Of a stretch of DNA of 64,000 nucleotides, positions 7,923-16,385 are shown piece by piece; positions within the stretch are counted from its first letter, which is position 1, and each line of letters starts with the position of its first letter. The stretch is from assembly GCF_020400585.1 (NCBI RefSeq), contig NZ_JAINVF010000007.1:124001-188000 (forward strand). The letters run 5' to 3'. The notes under the pieces are model-generated. The model worked only from the letters and a program-made list of their open reading frames with translations. It did no database searches and was not told the origin of the DNA. The translations under genes were made by a program, and so were the position numbers. The DNA is from Streptomyces sp. NK08204. GTDB taxonomy: Bacteria; Actinomycetota; Actinomycetes; Streptomycetales; Streptomycetaceae.

Positions 7923-9546
7923 TGTCGATCACGGGGAAGTTCAACAGTGTCGTAGACGGCCTCAAGTCCGGGTACGACCACGTCAAGCGGACGACGGGCC
8001 ACTACATCGACAAGGGCGCCCACGGGGTGGGCGACGCGCTCGACTACGTAGGTGCGCACGGCGCGGCCGACAAGGTCGACGACTGGGGCGACGACACCGC
8101 GTCCAAACTGGGCGCGCACGTGAACGAGCAGCAACTGGACGAGACCGAGGACGAGAAGGAACTCATCCACGGCAACCCGTCCAAGCTCCGGGAGAACGCG
8201 GGGCACCTGCGGAACTTCGCGAACGCCTTCAGTGCCGTGGCGTCAGGCATGGCGAAGCTCGACTCGGCGGACTGGAAGGGCGAGGCCGCCGATGCCTTCC
8301 GCAAGAAGTTCGCCACACACCAGACGGGATGGCGCCAGGCTGCCGAGGCGTGCGGGGAGGCCGCCTCGGCCCTGGAGAACTTCGCACACACGGTGGATTG
8401 GGCCCGCAGCCAGGCGCGGGAGGCCGTGGCGAAGTACCGCGAGGGCAGATCCGCCTCGAAGGCCCACCAGCAGAAGGTGGAGACCTACACCCTCGCCGTG
8501 GAACTGGGCAAGGACGACCCGGGCCCGAAGCCCCCGGACCAGGACCCCGGCGACAAGGCCAAGCACGCGGCCGAGCAGATCCTCACCAACGCCCGACGCC
8601 AGCGCGACCACCTGGCCTCGGAGGCCGCCGACCGCATCAAGAAAGCGCTGAAGCACGCCCCCCACGAGCCGCCGATCCTGAACCAGCTCGGACTCGACGG
8701 AGCCGACGTCATGGACGCCGCCAAGACGGAGGACATGCGCTTCTCCGGCGGTGTCATGCGCGGGCTGGGCGACATCAACAACATGGTCCGCGGCGCGAAC
8801 CCGCTCGACCCCTACGCGGTCACGCACCCCTACGAAGCGCTCCAGAACAAGATGGAACTCCTCGGCGGCGCCGTCCACTTGGTCACCCACCCCACCGAGA
8901 CAGGCAACGCCCTCTGGAAGTCCTTCCTCGAAGACCCCGGCGGAGTCGGCGGCGAACTCGCCCCCCAGTTCTTCCTACCGGAGGCGGGCGCCGAGGGGGC
9001 TGCCGCCGATGGCGTTCGCCTGGCGGAGGACGGGGTCAAGGGCGCGGAGGGAGTAGCGGGGGCAGAGGGGGCAGAGGGGGCGGCGGCCGGGGAACGCGGG
9101 GCGGAGACGGGCGGTGCGGAGGGGAACCCGGCCCGGGAGGAAGTCACCAAGGACCCGTCGGCACCCTCCCACGACGAAACCAGTGTGGAGAGCAAGGGCA
9201 CCGACCCGATCAACCTCGCCACCGGCAAGATGTACCTGCCGCAGACGGACGTCACCCTCCCCGGCGTGCTGCCCCTGGTCCTCAAGCGCCGGGTGGAGTC
9301 CGGCTACCACCTGGGCCGCTGGTTCGGCCCGTCCTGGTCCTCCACCCTGGACCAACGCCTGGAGATCGACGCGGAGGGAGTCGTCTTCGTCACGGAGGAC
9401 GGCCTGCTCCTGGCGTACCCGCACCCGGCACCGGGCCTGCCGACTCTCCCCAGCCACGGCCCCCGCTGGCCCCTGGACCGTGTCTCCGACGGCTACACGA
9501 TCACGGACCCGAGCACCCACCGCACCTGGCACTTCGCCGACCGCGG

Positions 9547-9550
9547 AAAA
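9547..9550 (+). other. frameshift site 1 (A4 tract) in RHS gene
   Basis: In the upstream frame the codons are GGA AAA CCT and the frame then continues in non-protein-like Arg/Pro-rich sequence to a stop at 9802. Removing one A gives GGA AAC CTG and joins the RHS repeat frame. The required +1 shift does not match a classical -1 slippery site. Confidence 0.85.
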
Positions 9551-9776
9551 CCTGGCGGTCCTGGAGCAGATAGACGACCGCAACGGCAACTGGATCACCT
9601 TCGAGTACGACGAGGAGGGCACCCCGCTCGCCGTCGTCTCCAGCGGCGGCCAGGCCGTACGCGTCACCACGGAGGCCGGCCGCGTCACGGCCTTCCACCT
9701 GGCCGCGACCGGCGAGGAGCTGAAGCGGTACGCCTACACGGACGGCAACCTCACCGAGGTCGTCAACTCCTCGGGC

Positions 9777-9779
9777 TTA
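9777..9779 (+). promoter_or_regulatory. TTA leucine codon in RHS gene
   Basis: In the repeat frame the codons TCG GGC TTA CCC encode SGLP. TTA is read only by the bldA tRNA in Streptomyces and is rare, so full-length toxin synthesis may be limited to late growth. That link is established for bldA in general and inferred here. Confidence 0.6.
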
Positions 9780-12269
9780 CCCCTCCGTTTCACCTACGAT
9801 GAGGCCGGCCGGGTCACGTCCTGGACGGACACGAACGACCGCAGCTACACCTACGAGTACGACGACCAGGACCGCTGCACGGCCGAGGGCGGCTCCGCGG
9901 GCCACATGGCCCTGCGCCTGAGCTACGGGGACCCCGACCCGGAAACCGGCCTGCGCACCACGACCGCGACGACCGGCGAGGGCCACACCCGCCGCTACCT
10001 GGTCAACGAAGCCTGGCAGGTGGTCGCGGAGACCGACCCGCTCGGCGCGGTGACCCGCTACCACCGCGACCGCTACCACCGCCTGCTCTCCCGGACCGAC
10101 CCGCTCGGCCACACGACGACGTTCGAGTACGACGAGGCGGGCAACCTCACACGGGCGGTACGCCCGGACGGCCGCGAGGCGAGGGCGGAGTACAGCGAAC
10201 TCGGTCTCCCGGTGAAGGCGGTCAACCCGGACGGCACGGTCGTACGACAGACCTACGACGAGCGGGGCAACCGCACCTCGGTGACGGACCAGACAGGCCA
10301 GACCACCCGCTTCACCTACACAGAGGCCGGCCACCTCACCTCCGTGACCGACCCGCTCGGCAACACCACAACGGTCGTCTGCGACCGCGCGGGCCTCCCC
10401 CTGGAAATCACCGACCCGCTGGGCGCGGTGACGCGCTACGAACGGGACGCCCACGGCCGCCCGATCACCATCACCGACCCGACGGGCGCCGTGACGCGCC
10501 TGGAGTGGACGGTGGAGGGCCACCTGTCCCGCCGTACGGCCCCGGACGGCACGGCCGAGTCCTGGACGTACGACGGCGAGGGCAACTGCACCAGCCACAC
10601 CGATCCGATCGGGGGCGTCTCCCGCTTCGAGTACACCCACTTCGACCTGCTGACGGCCCGCACGGGCCCGGACGGGGTCCGCTACGAGTTCGACCACGAC
10701 AAGGAACTGCGCCTGACCAAGGTCACGAACCCGCAGGGCCTGACGTGGACGTACGCATACGACGCGGCAGGCCGCCTGGTCACGGAGACGGACTTCGACG
10801 ACCGCACGCTGACGTACGAGTACGACTCCGCAGGTCGCCTCACCTCGCGCAGAAACGCGCTCGGCGAGGTGGTGTCCTTCGAACGCAACGAACCCGGCCA
10901 GGTGACCCGCAAGGACGCGGCGGGTCAGGTGTCGACGTACGCCTACGACCTCACGGACCAGCTAGCGCAGGCGACAGGCCCCGACGGCACGACACTCACC
11001 CTCCTCCGCGACCGCCACGGCCGCCTGCGCTCGGAGATGGTCGACGGGCGCGCGGTCACGTACACCTACGACTCCATGGGCCGCCGCACAGGCCGCACGA
11101 CTCCGACCGGGGCCACGACGACGTGGTCGTACGACGCGACGGGCCGCCGCACCGGCATGGTGGCCTCCGGCAGGCCCATCGACTTCACCTACGACGAGGC
11201 AGGCCGCGAACTGACCCGCCACATAGGCGGAACGATCGCTCTGGAGCACGCCTTCGACACCCTGGGCCGCCTGACGACCCAGTCGGTGACCGGGGCGGAG
11301 GGCCGCATGGTCCAGCACCGGGCGTACACCTACCGAGCCGACGGCAACGTCATCGGTATCGACGACCAGCTCTCCGGCTCCCGCCGCTTCGACCTCGACG
11401 CGACGGGCCGGGTGACGGCGGTCCACGCGGCCGACTGGACGGAGAGGTACGCCTACGACGAGGCAGGCAACCAAACCCAGGCGTCCTGGCCGGCCGACCA
11501 CCCGGGCCAGGAGGCAGTCGGAGACCGCACCTACACCGGCACCCGCATCACCCGCGCCGGCAACGTCCGCTACGAACACGACGCCCTCGGCCGCATCACC
11601 CTCCGCCAAAAAACCCGCCTGTCCCGCAAACCGGACACCTGGCGCTACGAATGGGACGCGGAGGACCGTCTGAGGTCGGTGACGACTCCCGATGGCACCC
11701 GCTGGCGCTACACCTACGACCCCCTGGGCCGCCGCACAGCAAAACTCCGCCTGGCGGAGGACGGCGAAACAGTCGTAGAGCGGGTCGACTTCACCTGGGA
11801 CGGCACAACCCTCTGCGAACAAACCACGACGTCCTCCGACCTCCCCAACCCGGTAACCCTCACCTGGGACCACCAGGGCATACGCCCCCTCACTCAAACG
11901 GAACGCATCACCGCGGCCGACGCCCCCCAGCACGAAATCGACTCCCGCTTCTTCGCGATCGTCACCGACTTGGTCGGCACTCCGAGCGAGCTGATCGACG
12001 AGCAGGGCGAGATCGCCTGGCGTACCCGAAGCACGCTCTGGGGAACGACGGCGTGGGCCGTCAACAGCACCACTTACACGCCGCTCCGCTTCCCCGGTCA
12101 GTACTACGACCCCGAAACGGGCCTCCACTACAACTACTTCCGGCACTACGACCCCGAAACGGCCCGGTACCTCACCCCCGATCCACTTGGGCTAAGTCCG
12201 GCACCTAATCCCGCCGCTTATGTACAGAATCCTTACACGTGGACGGATCCACTCGGTCTGGCTCCCTGT

Positions 12270-12685
12270 AAAGCACCGACAGGTGACTCAGAATCCTCCC
12301 TTGTTGAGGGGAAAGGCCTCGAGGACAAGCCTCGTCGGTGGACCGCCGACCTAAGCCACGTGACAGGTAAAACCGCTCAAGCGCGTAATCGCGCGATCGA
12401 CGCGATCATCAAAGAGGACCTCCCTGACCTCCGACTCACGCATAAACCTCAGTACAGTCCATTCGTCGGCCATGGGGTATCAAAGTTCGGTGAAGGAATA
12501 CAGATAGGACGCGATTCTTTCGTCTCTCGACATGAGTTGCGGGATACGATCGTGCACGAGGAACTCCATCACCGTTGGTGGTCTAGGGGGATCTTCGAGG
12601 ACCATCACCCCAAAAAAACGGATCCGGCCTGTCCGAGAGATTCTACGAAACAATACTGAGATATAGGCGAATGCGAGGGTGGTAA
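12270..12685 (+). other. toxin tail with HEELHH motif, lower GC
   Basis: After the RHS core (…WTDPLGLAPC) comes a ~135-residue tail. It carries TIVHEELHHRWW, with HEELHH at 12555-12572, a match to the HExxH zinc-metallopeptidase motif. In the written frame it ends KTDPACPRDSTKQY at 12659. In the -1 frame after the A7 tract it ends SERFYETILRYRRMRGW with TAA at 12683-12685. Base composition falls clearly from about 12190 onwards, inside the conserved core, as expected for an exchanged toxin cassette. Confidence 0.7.
12612..12618 (+). other. frameshift site 2 (A7 tract) in toxin tail
   Basis: CCCC is followed by seven A and then CGGATCC. Read as written, the protein ends 14 codons later. One additional A (or a -1 slip) opens a frame that is protein-like to its end and stops exactly at the TAATG overlap with the immunity gene. 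Confidence 0.75.
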
Positions 12686-13113
12686 TGAGAGTCAACGTGA
12701 TCCTAGAAAGTGGCCCATACGCAGAAACGTGCGATAATTGCGGAGCGGTGGCATCGTGCACGGCAACGGAGGCCCTTATCGAGGGGAGGCCTCGCTGGGA
12801 TACTGAGTGCACTTGCCCAACGTGCGGCGATACATGGCATGCTGGCGGCTCCGGTCCATCCCCCAGCTATGTTCGGAGTGCCGTGCTGGCAGCCAATGGC
12901 GAGTCGGTGATTCATGTTTCCAGAACGCAAAATGCTGGCGCAAGGCTCATCAAGGCAGTGCGCGAGATCGACGGAAGCTCACTGGCAGAATCCAAGGAGG
13001 CAGCGGATAAGCTGCGCACTGAAGGACGGACAGGGACGCGGGTAGAAGTGAGTAGACTGGCCGGCGCTTTGCATGCGGCAGGCATCGACTTCATCATCGA
13101 TAAAAAGCAATGA
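12685..13113 (+). CDS. probable immunity protein: zinc knuckle plus L7/L12-CTD-like domain
   Basis: This 142-aa protein has two visible parts. The N-terminal half contains CDNC and CTCPTCGDTWHAGG, a four-cysteine zinc-ribbon pattern. The C-terminal half reads ARLIKAVREIDGSSLAESK, followed by a beta-alpha segment ending GIDFIIDKK. That resembles the C-terminal domain of ribosomal protein L7/L12 (IKxVRxxTGLGLKEAK). Its ATG overlaps the restored stop of the RHS toxin (TAATG), and its base composition is low like the toxin tail: 31 G/C of 60 bases in 12901-12960. Cognate immunity is inferred from position, size and co-inherited composition. I do not know a named immunity family for it. Confidence 0.65.
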   Translation: MRVNVILESGPYAETCDNCGAVASCTATEALIEGRPRWDTECTCPTCGDTWHAGGSGPSPSYVRSAVLAANGESVIHVSRTQNAGARLIKAVREIDGSSLAESKEAADKLRTEGRTGTRVEVSRLAGALHAAGIDFIIDKKQ

Positions 13114-13158
13114 GCAATTCGACTTTTCCTTCCCTTCTGGTGAACAAGTGAGCGTGCC

Positions 13159-13809
13159 TCAAGCGGACAGCAGGTCCAGCTCCGACGTGAGGTTGTAGCG
13201 GGCCGTGGGCTCCCAGTGTTCCTGGCCGTATGGGGTGTGGAACAGCTTCGGCAGGCCGAGGAGTTGGCGGAGGACCGCGGAGCGGCCCTCCCGGAAGGCG
13301 TCGTTCGGGACGAAGTGGTACTCCTTGCGGACCTCTGCGGTGTAGACCGCGTACGCCGAGGGGGGTGAGGCCAGGATCGCCAGGTCCGCGTCGCACAGGA
13401 CCTGGCCGTTGGTGTCGTCGTCGGCCGGGGCGTGGGTGACCGTGAGGCGGACCAGGCGGGCCACCTCCGCCGTTGTCGGCGCCGGGACGCCCGCCTCCGG
13501 CAGGGCGCGTTCGGCGAGGCGGGCTGAGCGCTCCTCGTTCTCGGAGCGGTCGGGGAGGTAGACCGCGTCGTGGAACCAGGCCGCCAGGCGTACGGCGTCC
13601 GGGTCGGCCGCATAGGTCTCCAGGGTTTCGATGTGGTCCAGGACCGCGGTCAGGTGGGCCAGGGTGTGGTAGCGGCGCTGCGGTTCCTGCCAGCGGGTGA
13701 GGAGGTTGTCGGCGTAGGGGGTGGGGTCGGGGCCCTCGCCCGGGGTGCGGGCGGCCTCCAGGGTGCGGGTGAAGCGGGTGCGCAGGGCGTCGAGGTCGGG
13801 ATCTGCCAT
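13159..13809 (-). CDS. HD-superfamily phosphohydrolase
   Basis: This 216-aa protein is a predicted metal-dependent HD-domain hydrolase of the type COG4339. Ligand candidates are visible in YHTLAHL (N-terminal His), AAWFHDAVYLP (the HD doublet) and LCDADLAILA (Asp further on). The substrate is not known; family members are usually annotated only as N-methyl-D-aspartate-receptor-related or HD hydrolases. It is transcribed towards the RHS/immunity genes (45-bp gap, no hairpin seen) and divergently from the broken DinB-like gene, sharing a short 61-bp promoter gap with it. Confidence 0.85.
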   Translation of the reverse strand: MADPDLDALRTRFTRTLEAARTPGEGPDPTPYADNLLTRWQEPQRRYHTLAHLTAVLDHIETLETYAADPDAVRLAAWFHDAVYLPDRSENEERSARLAERALPEAGVPAPTTAEVARLVRLTVTHAPADDDTNGQVLCDADLAILASPPSAYAVYTAEVRKEYHFVPNDAFREGRSAVLRQLLGLPKLFHTPYGQEHWEPTARYNLTSELDLLSA

Positions 13810-13870
13810 GGGTCCATTCTTTCCGGCGTTCGGAGAGACGCGCAGTGATCGGCGTGCTTAGCGTGGCCCC

Positions 13871-14580
13871 ATGGCTGACCTACATGACCTCCAGGAAGTG
13901 CGAGACCCAGAACTGCCCGGACGGCTGCTGCGCGTCGAACGGGACGCCCTGGTTCCGTTGCTGCGGGCCCGTCCCGACGCGGACTTCGACCTGCCCGCCG
14001 CCGCGTGTCCGGGGTGGTCCGTGCGGGACGTGCTCGCGCACTGTTCCGCCGCGCTGATGCGGGTGGTGGAGCGACGGTTCGAGGAGGGTGTCTTCTCGCC
14101 CGAGTCCAACGACCGGGACATCGCCGAGCGCGCCGAATGGACGAACGCGCGGGTCCTGGACGAGCTGGAGCGCGGCATGACCGAGGCCGGGCCCGCGATC
14201 GCCAGGGCCGGCGGGGTGCTGGACGTGATCGCGCTGGGGGTGGGGGTCCCCCCACGCCTTTAGGGCAGTGGGGGAGGGTGCACGCCGGGGACGTGCGGGA
14301 CGCTCTCGGGGAGCCGGGGGCCTACGCGGGTGCCGGTCTGTCCGACGCCCTGACGCTGCTGGCGCGGGTCACCCGGGAGAAGGAGCACGTGTCGCTGCAC
14401 GCCGATCTGGAGGACGTGGACGAGCCGCTGCGGCTCGGTGCCGTGGCCGCCGCGGCCCCGCCCGCCCGGTACATCGGCGACGCCGCCACGCTCGTACGGC
14501 TCTACGCGGGGCGCCCGCTGAACGGGGCCCCGTACGAACTGGCCGGCGCGACGGCAGGGGAGCTGAAGATCTTCCGGTGA
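13871..14580 (+). pseudogene. maleylpyruvate isomerase-family (DinB-like) protein, interrupted
   Basis: The first part (from ATG 13871) encodes a mycothiol-dependent DinB-like domain with DLPAAACPGWSVRDVLAHCSA, where the His of VLAH is the expected first metal ligand. In this frame the protein meets a TAG at 14261-14263. The rest of a normal protein follows in another frame, from HAGDVRDALGEPGAYAG to the end ELKIFR at 14580. The interruption coincides with a GC-rich palindromic element at about 14240-14275, which seems to have inserted and shifted the frame. Without the element the protein would be about 225 aa, the family's usual length. The gene is therefore probably inactive. Confidence 0.8.
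14240..14275. repeat. palindromic element inside DinB-like gene
   Basis: The segment begins TGGGGGTCCCCCCA (14241-14254), itself a palindrome. CCCCCACGCC (14249-14258) pairs with GGCAGTGGGGG (14264-14274) with one bulge. The right end GTGGGGGAGG is like that of the element at 57478-57511. Similar short palindromic insertions are familiar in Streptomyces genomes. It introduces the in-frame TAG. Confidence 0.65.
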
Positions 14581-14646
14581 CCTCACCTCTTTCGGTGTTC
14601 GGCTTCGGGTGAGCCCTACAGGTGCCCCGTGCAGGCGTAGTCTTGG

Positions 14647-14662
14647 ATTGGACTAGACCACT
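14647..14662. promoter_or_regulatory. DasR-responsive element (dre) candidate
   Basis: ATTGGACTAGACCACT matches the published dre consensus ACTGGTCTAGACCACT at 14 of 16 positions. It lies 30 bp upstream of the cutC start codon. DasR is the GntR-family regulator of N-acetylglucosamine use and development in Streptomyces. Confidence 0.7.
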
Positions 14663-14692
14663 AGGTCGATGAGTGCCGACGAATGGGGTGCC

Positions 14693-15394
14693 ATGAGCAA
14701 GCGTGCAGTCCTGGAGGTGATCGCACTCGACGCCGAGGACGCGGTCGCCGCGCAGGCGGGGGGCGCGGACCGCCTCGAACTGGTCACCGACATGGCGGCC
14801 GACGGACTCACCCCGTCGCCCACCACGGTCGCCGGTATCCGTGCCGCCGTCGACATCGACCTGCGCGTGATGCTGCGGCTGGCGGACGGGTTCGCGGCCG
14901 GTGACGTGGACCGGCTGGTCGGTGTCGCAGGTGAGCTGCGGGCCGCCGGAGGCGACCAGTTCGTGCTCGGTTTCCTCGATGCCGCGGGCGGGGTGGACCT
15001 GGCGGCCGTGGAGCGGGTCGTCGACGCGCTGGACGGGTGCCCGTGGACCTTCCACCGGGCGATCGACCGGGCCGCCGACCGGGAGGCCCTGCGCAAGCAG
15101 CTCGCCTGCCTGCCGGGCCTCGACACCTACCTCACCGCGGGTGCCGCCACGGGCGTGGACGAGGGTCTGCCGACGCTGGCCGCGGAGGCGGCGCGGCGCG
15201 GGGAGCCCGGGTACGAGCAGACGATCCTGGCCGGCGGCGGGCTCCGCCTCGATCATGTGGCCGGGCTCCGGGAGTACGGCGTCACCGCCTTCCACATCGG
15301 CGGCGCGGCGCGTCCCGACGGATGGCAGGGGCCTGTCTCGGCGCAGGCCGTCGCCCGGTGGCGGGCGGTGCTGGACACGCCCGCCGGCCCCTAG
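14693..15394 (+). CDS. cutC: CutC family protein
   Basis: This 233-aa cytoplasmic TIM-barrel protein begins LEVIALDAEDAVAAQAGGADRLELV and contains TFHRAIDRAADR and ILAGGGLR, characteristic of CutC. The family is called copper homeostasis protein, but a direct copper role is debated. I chose ATG 14693 over the in-frame ATG 14669 because GGGG precedes it and family members start here. A strong DasR-type site just upstream ties it to aminosugar sensing. The 3' end overlaps the convergent LppU-like gene by 4 bp. Confidence 0.88.
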   Translation: MSKRAVLEVIALDAEDAVAAQAGGADRLELVTDMAADGLTPSPTTVAGIRAAVDIDLRVMLRLADGFAAGDVDRLVGVAGELRAAGGDQFVLGFLDAAGGVDLAAVERVVDALDGCPWTFHRAIDRAADREALRKQLACLPGLDTYLTAGAATGVDEGLPTLAAEAARRGEPGYEQTILAGGGLRLDHVAGLREYGVTAFHIGGAARPDGWQGPVSAQAVARWRAVLDTPAGP

Positions 15395-16323
15395 CCCTTC
15401 AGCGGGTGCAGGCACAGCGACGTGGCGCCGTCCTCGCTGTACTCCGGGTACGCCATGAAATCCCCGGACGGGCACGCGCCGGTCGCCGGGGCGTTGACGC
15501 GGTACTCCGCGTCGGCGGAGCCGCACTCCACGGGCTCGAGGCGCTGCTTGGGCCAGGCGGCGTCGTTGCGGGCGCACGAACCGACCGTCAGGGTCGTTTG
15601 ACCGGTGCGGCCCCCGCTGTCACCCAGCCCGTTGTCGTCGCTCGGCCCGGCCAGCAGGCCGATGATCAGGAGCACCGGTATGGCGAGCACCGCCAGGGCG
15701 ATCAGGCTCAGCGGGATCAGGGCCAGCACACCGGCCGGCCGCCGGAACACCGGTTTGCCCGGGTCCAGTGGGGGTCGCCAACCGGGCGCCACGGGCTCGG
15801 GGATGCGCCGGATGCCGGACAGCGCGCCGAGGTTGACCAGCAGGACGATGGGGGTGATGAACGCCGACAGCGGACCCCACCAGCCCTGCAGCATGGTGTC
15901 CGCCTGCATCTCACGGAACGAGGCCAGCGCGCAGGTACGGCAGAACACCCCCCGGCGCCGCAGGGACCGCATGATCACCAGCATCCCCTGGTGACCGCGG
16001 ATCGTCACCGGCGCGGCGGGCGCCGCACCGCACAACTGGCAGATTCCCGGCCCGCCGGGCGGTCCGCCCGCAGGCGCGCCCGCCGGTCCGCTCATCGGCA
16101 TCCCGCCGCCGTACTGCTGCGGCCAGGCGGGCGCGGGTCCCGGCCCGGCCGCCGGCGGATACGGCGTGGCGGGCTGCTGGTACGGGCCCGGAGGCTGCGG
16201 AGCCTGCTGGTACGGGCCCGGAGGCTGCGGAGCCTGCTGGTACGGGCCCGCAGCCTGGGGAGCCTGCTGGTACGGCCCTGGAGTCTGCTGGTACGCGGGG
16301 TGCTGAGGCGGCGGCGTGCTCAA
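15391..16323 (-). CDS. proline-rich membrane protein with LppU-like C-terminal domain
   Basis: The 310-aa product has a Pro/Gln/Tyr-rich N-terminus of PGPYQQAPQ repeats (about residues 1-75). A zinc-knuckle-like CQLCG ... CRTC segment follows (about 100-135). Two hydrophobic spans come next (about 150-170 and 200-225), then an extracytoplasmic C-terminal domain of the LppU/SCO3897 type (VGSCARNDA ... PVECGSADAEYRVN ... ACPSGD) with four cysteines. I chose TTG 16323 because GGAAAGG lies about six bases upstream. The gene is convergent with cutC and downstream of the HelD-like gene on the same strand. Function is unknown; the domain is common in actinomycete envelope proteins. Confidence 0.72.
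   Translation of the reverse strand: MSTPPPQHPAYQQTPGPYQQAPQAAGPYQQAPQPPGPYQQAPQPPGPYQQPATPYPPAAGPGPAPAWPQQYGGGMPMSGPAGAPAGGPPGGPGICQLCGAAPAAPVTIRGHQGMLVIMRSLRRRGVFCRTCALASFREMQADTMLQGWWGPLSAFITPIVLLVNLGALSGIRRIPEPVAPGWRPPLDPGKPVFRRPAGVLALIPLSLIALAVLAIPVLLIIGLLAGPSDDNGLGDSGGRTGQTTLTVGSCARNDAAWPKQRLEPVECGSADAEYRVNAPATGACPSGDFMAYPEYSEDGATSLCLHPLKG
16171..16280. repeat. 30-bp tandem repeat coding PYQQAPQ repeats
   Basis: A 30-bp unit (for example 16201-16230) is present in three near-identical copies and a diverged fourth. It encodes decapeptides of the form PPGPYQQAPQ in the unstructured N-terminus of the membrane protein. Copy number is likely to vary between strains. Confidence 0.85.
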
Positions 16324-16385
16324 CGGAGGCCTTTCCAAGGGGACATCTCAGAACGGCACAGCACCCTACTCGGCGGGCGGCACCC

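Larger units (their letters stand above)
7922..12685 (+). pseudogene. T7SS-type RHS polymorphic toxin, two homopolymer frameshifts
   Basis: As written, this locus reads as a 626-aa frame (7922-9802) and a second frame that carries on to 12659. The parts are: a WXG-bearing T7SS-type N-domain (DWKGEAADAFRKKF, ~residue 115); a Glu/Gly/Ala linker; a DUF6531-like region; roughly twenty YD/RHS repeats (YDEAGNLT type); an RHS core ending RYLTPDPLGL...TWTDPLGLAPC; and a variable C-terminal tail. The frame changes at an A4 tract (9547-9550), where dropping one A gives DRGNLAVLEQIDDRNGNW. It changes again at an A7 tract (12612-12618), where adding one A gives a tail ending SERFYETILRYRRMRGW. With both corrections the protein is 1587 aa. 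Sequencing error, true decay and phase variation are all possible. Confidence 0.85.

Noticed and set aside
9114..9560. Long frame upstream of the RHS repeats in the second frame, which would give an 1181-aa protein starting at 9114
   Set aside because: Before 9547 this frame is Arg/Thr/Pro-rich nonsense, whereas the other frame is clearly T7SS/DUF6531-like. The true gene changes frame at the A4 tract.
12612..12619. Programmed -1 ribosomal frameshifting at the A7-C tract
   Set aside because: The zero-frame codons are C AAA AAA, so the P-site tRNA would re-pair with CAA with a first-position mismatch; no downstream stem was evident. Not excluded, but sequence error or replication slippage is simpler.
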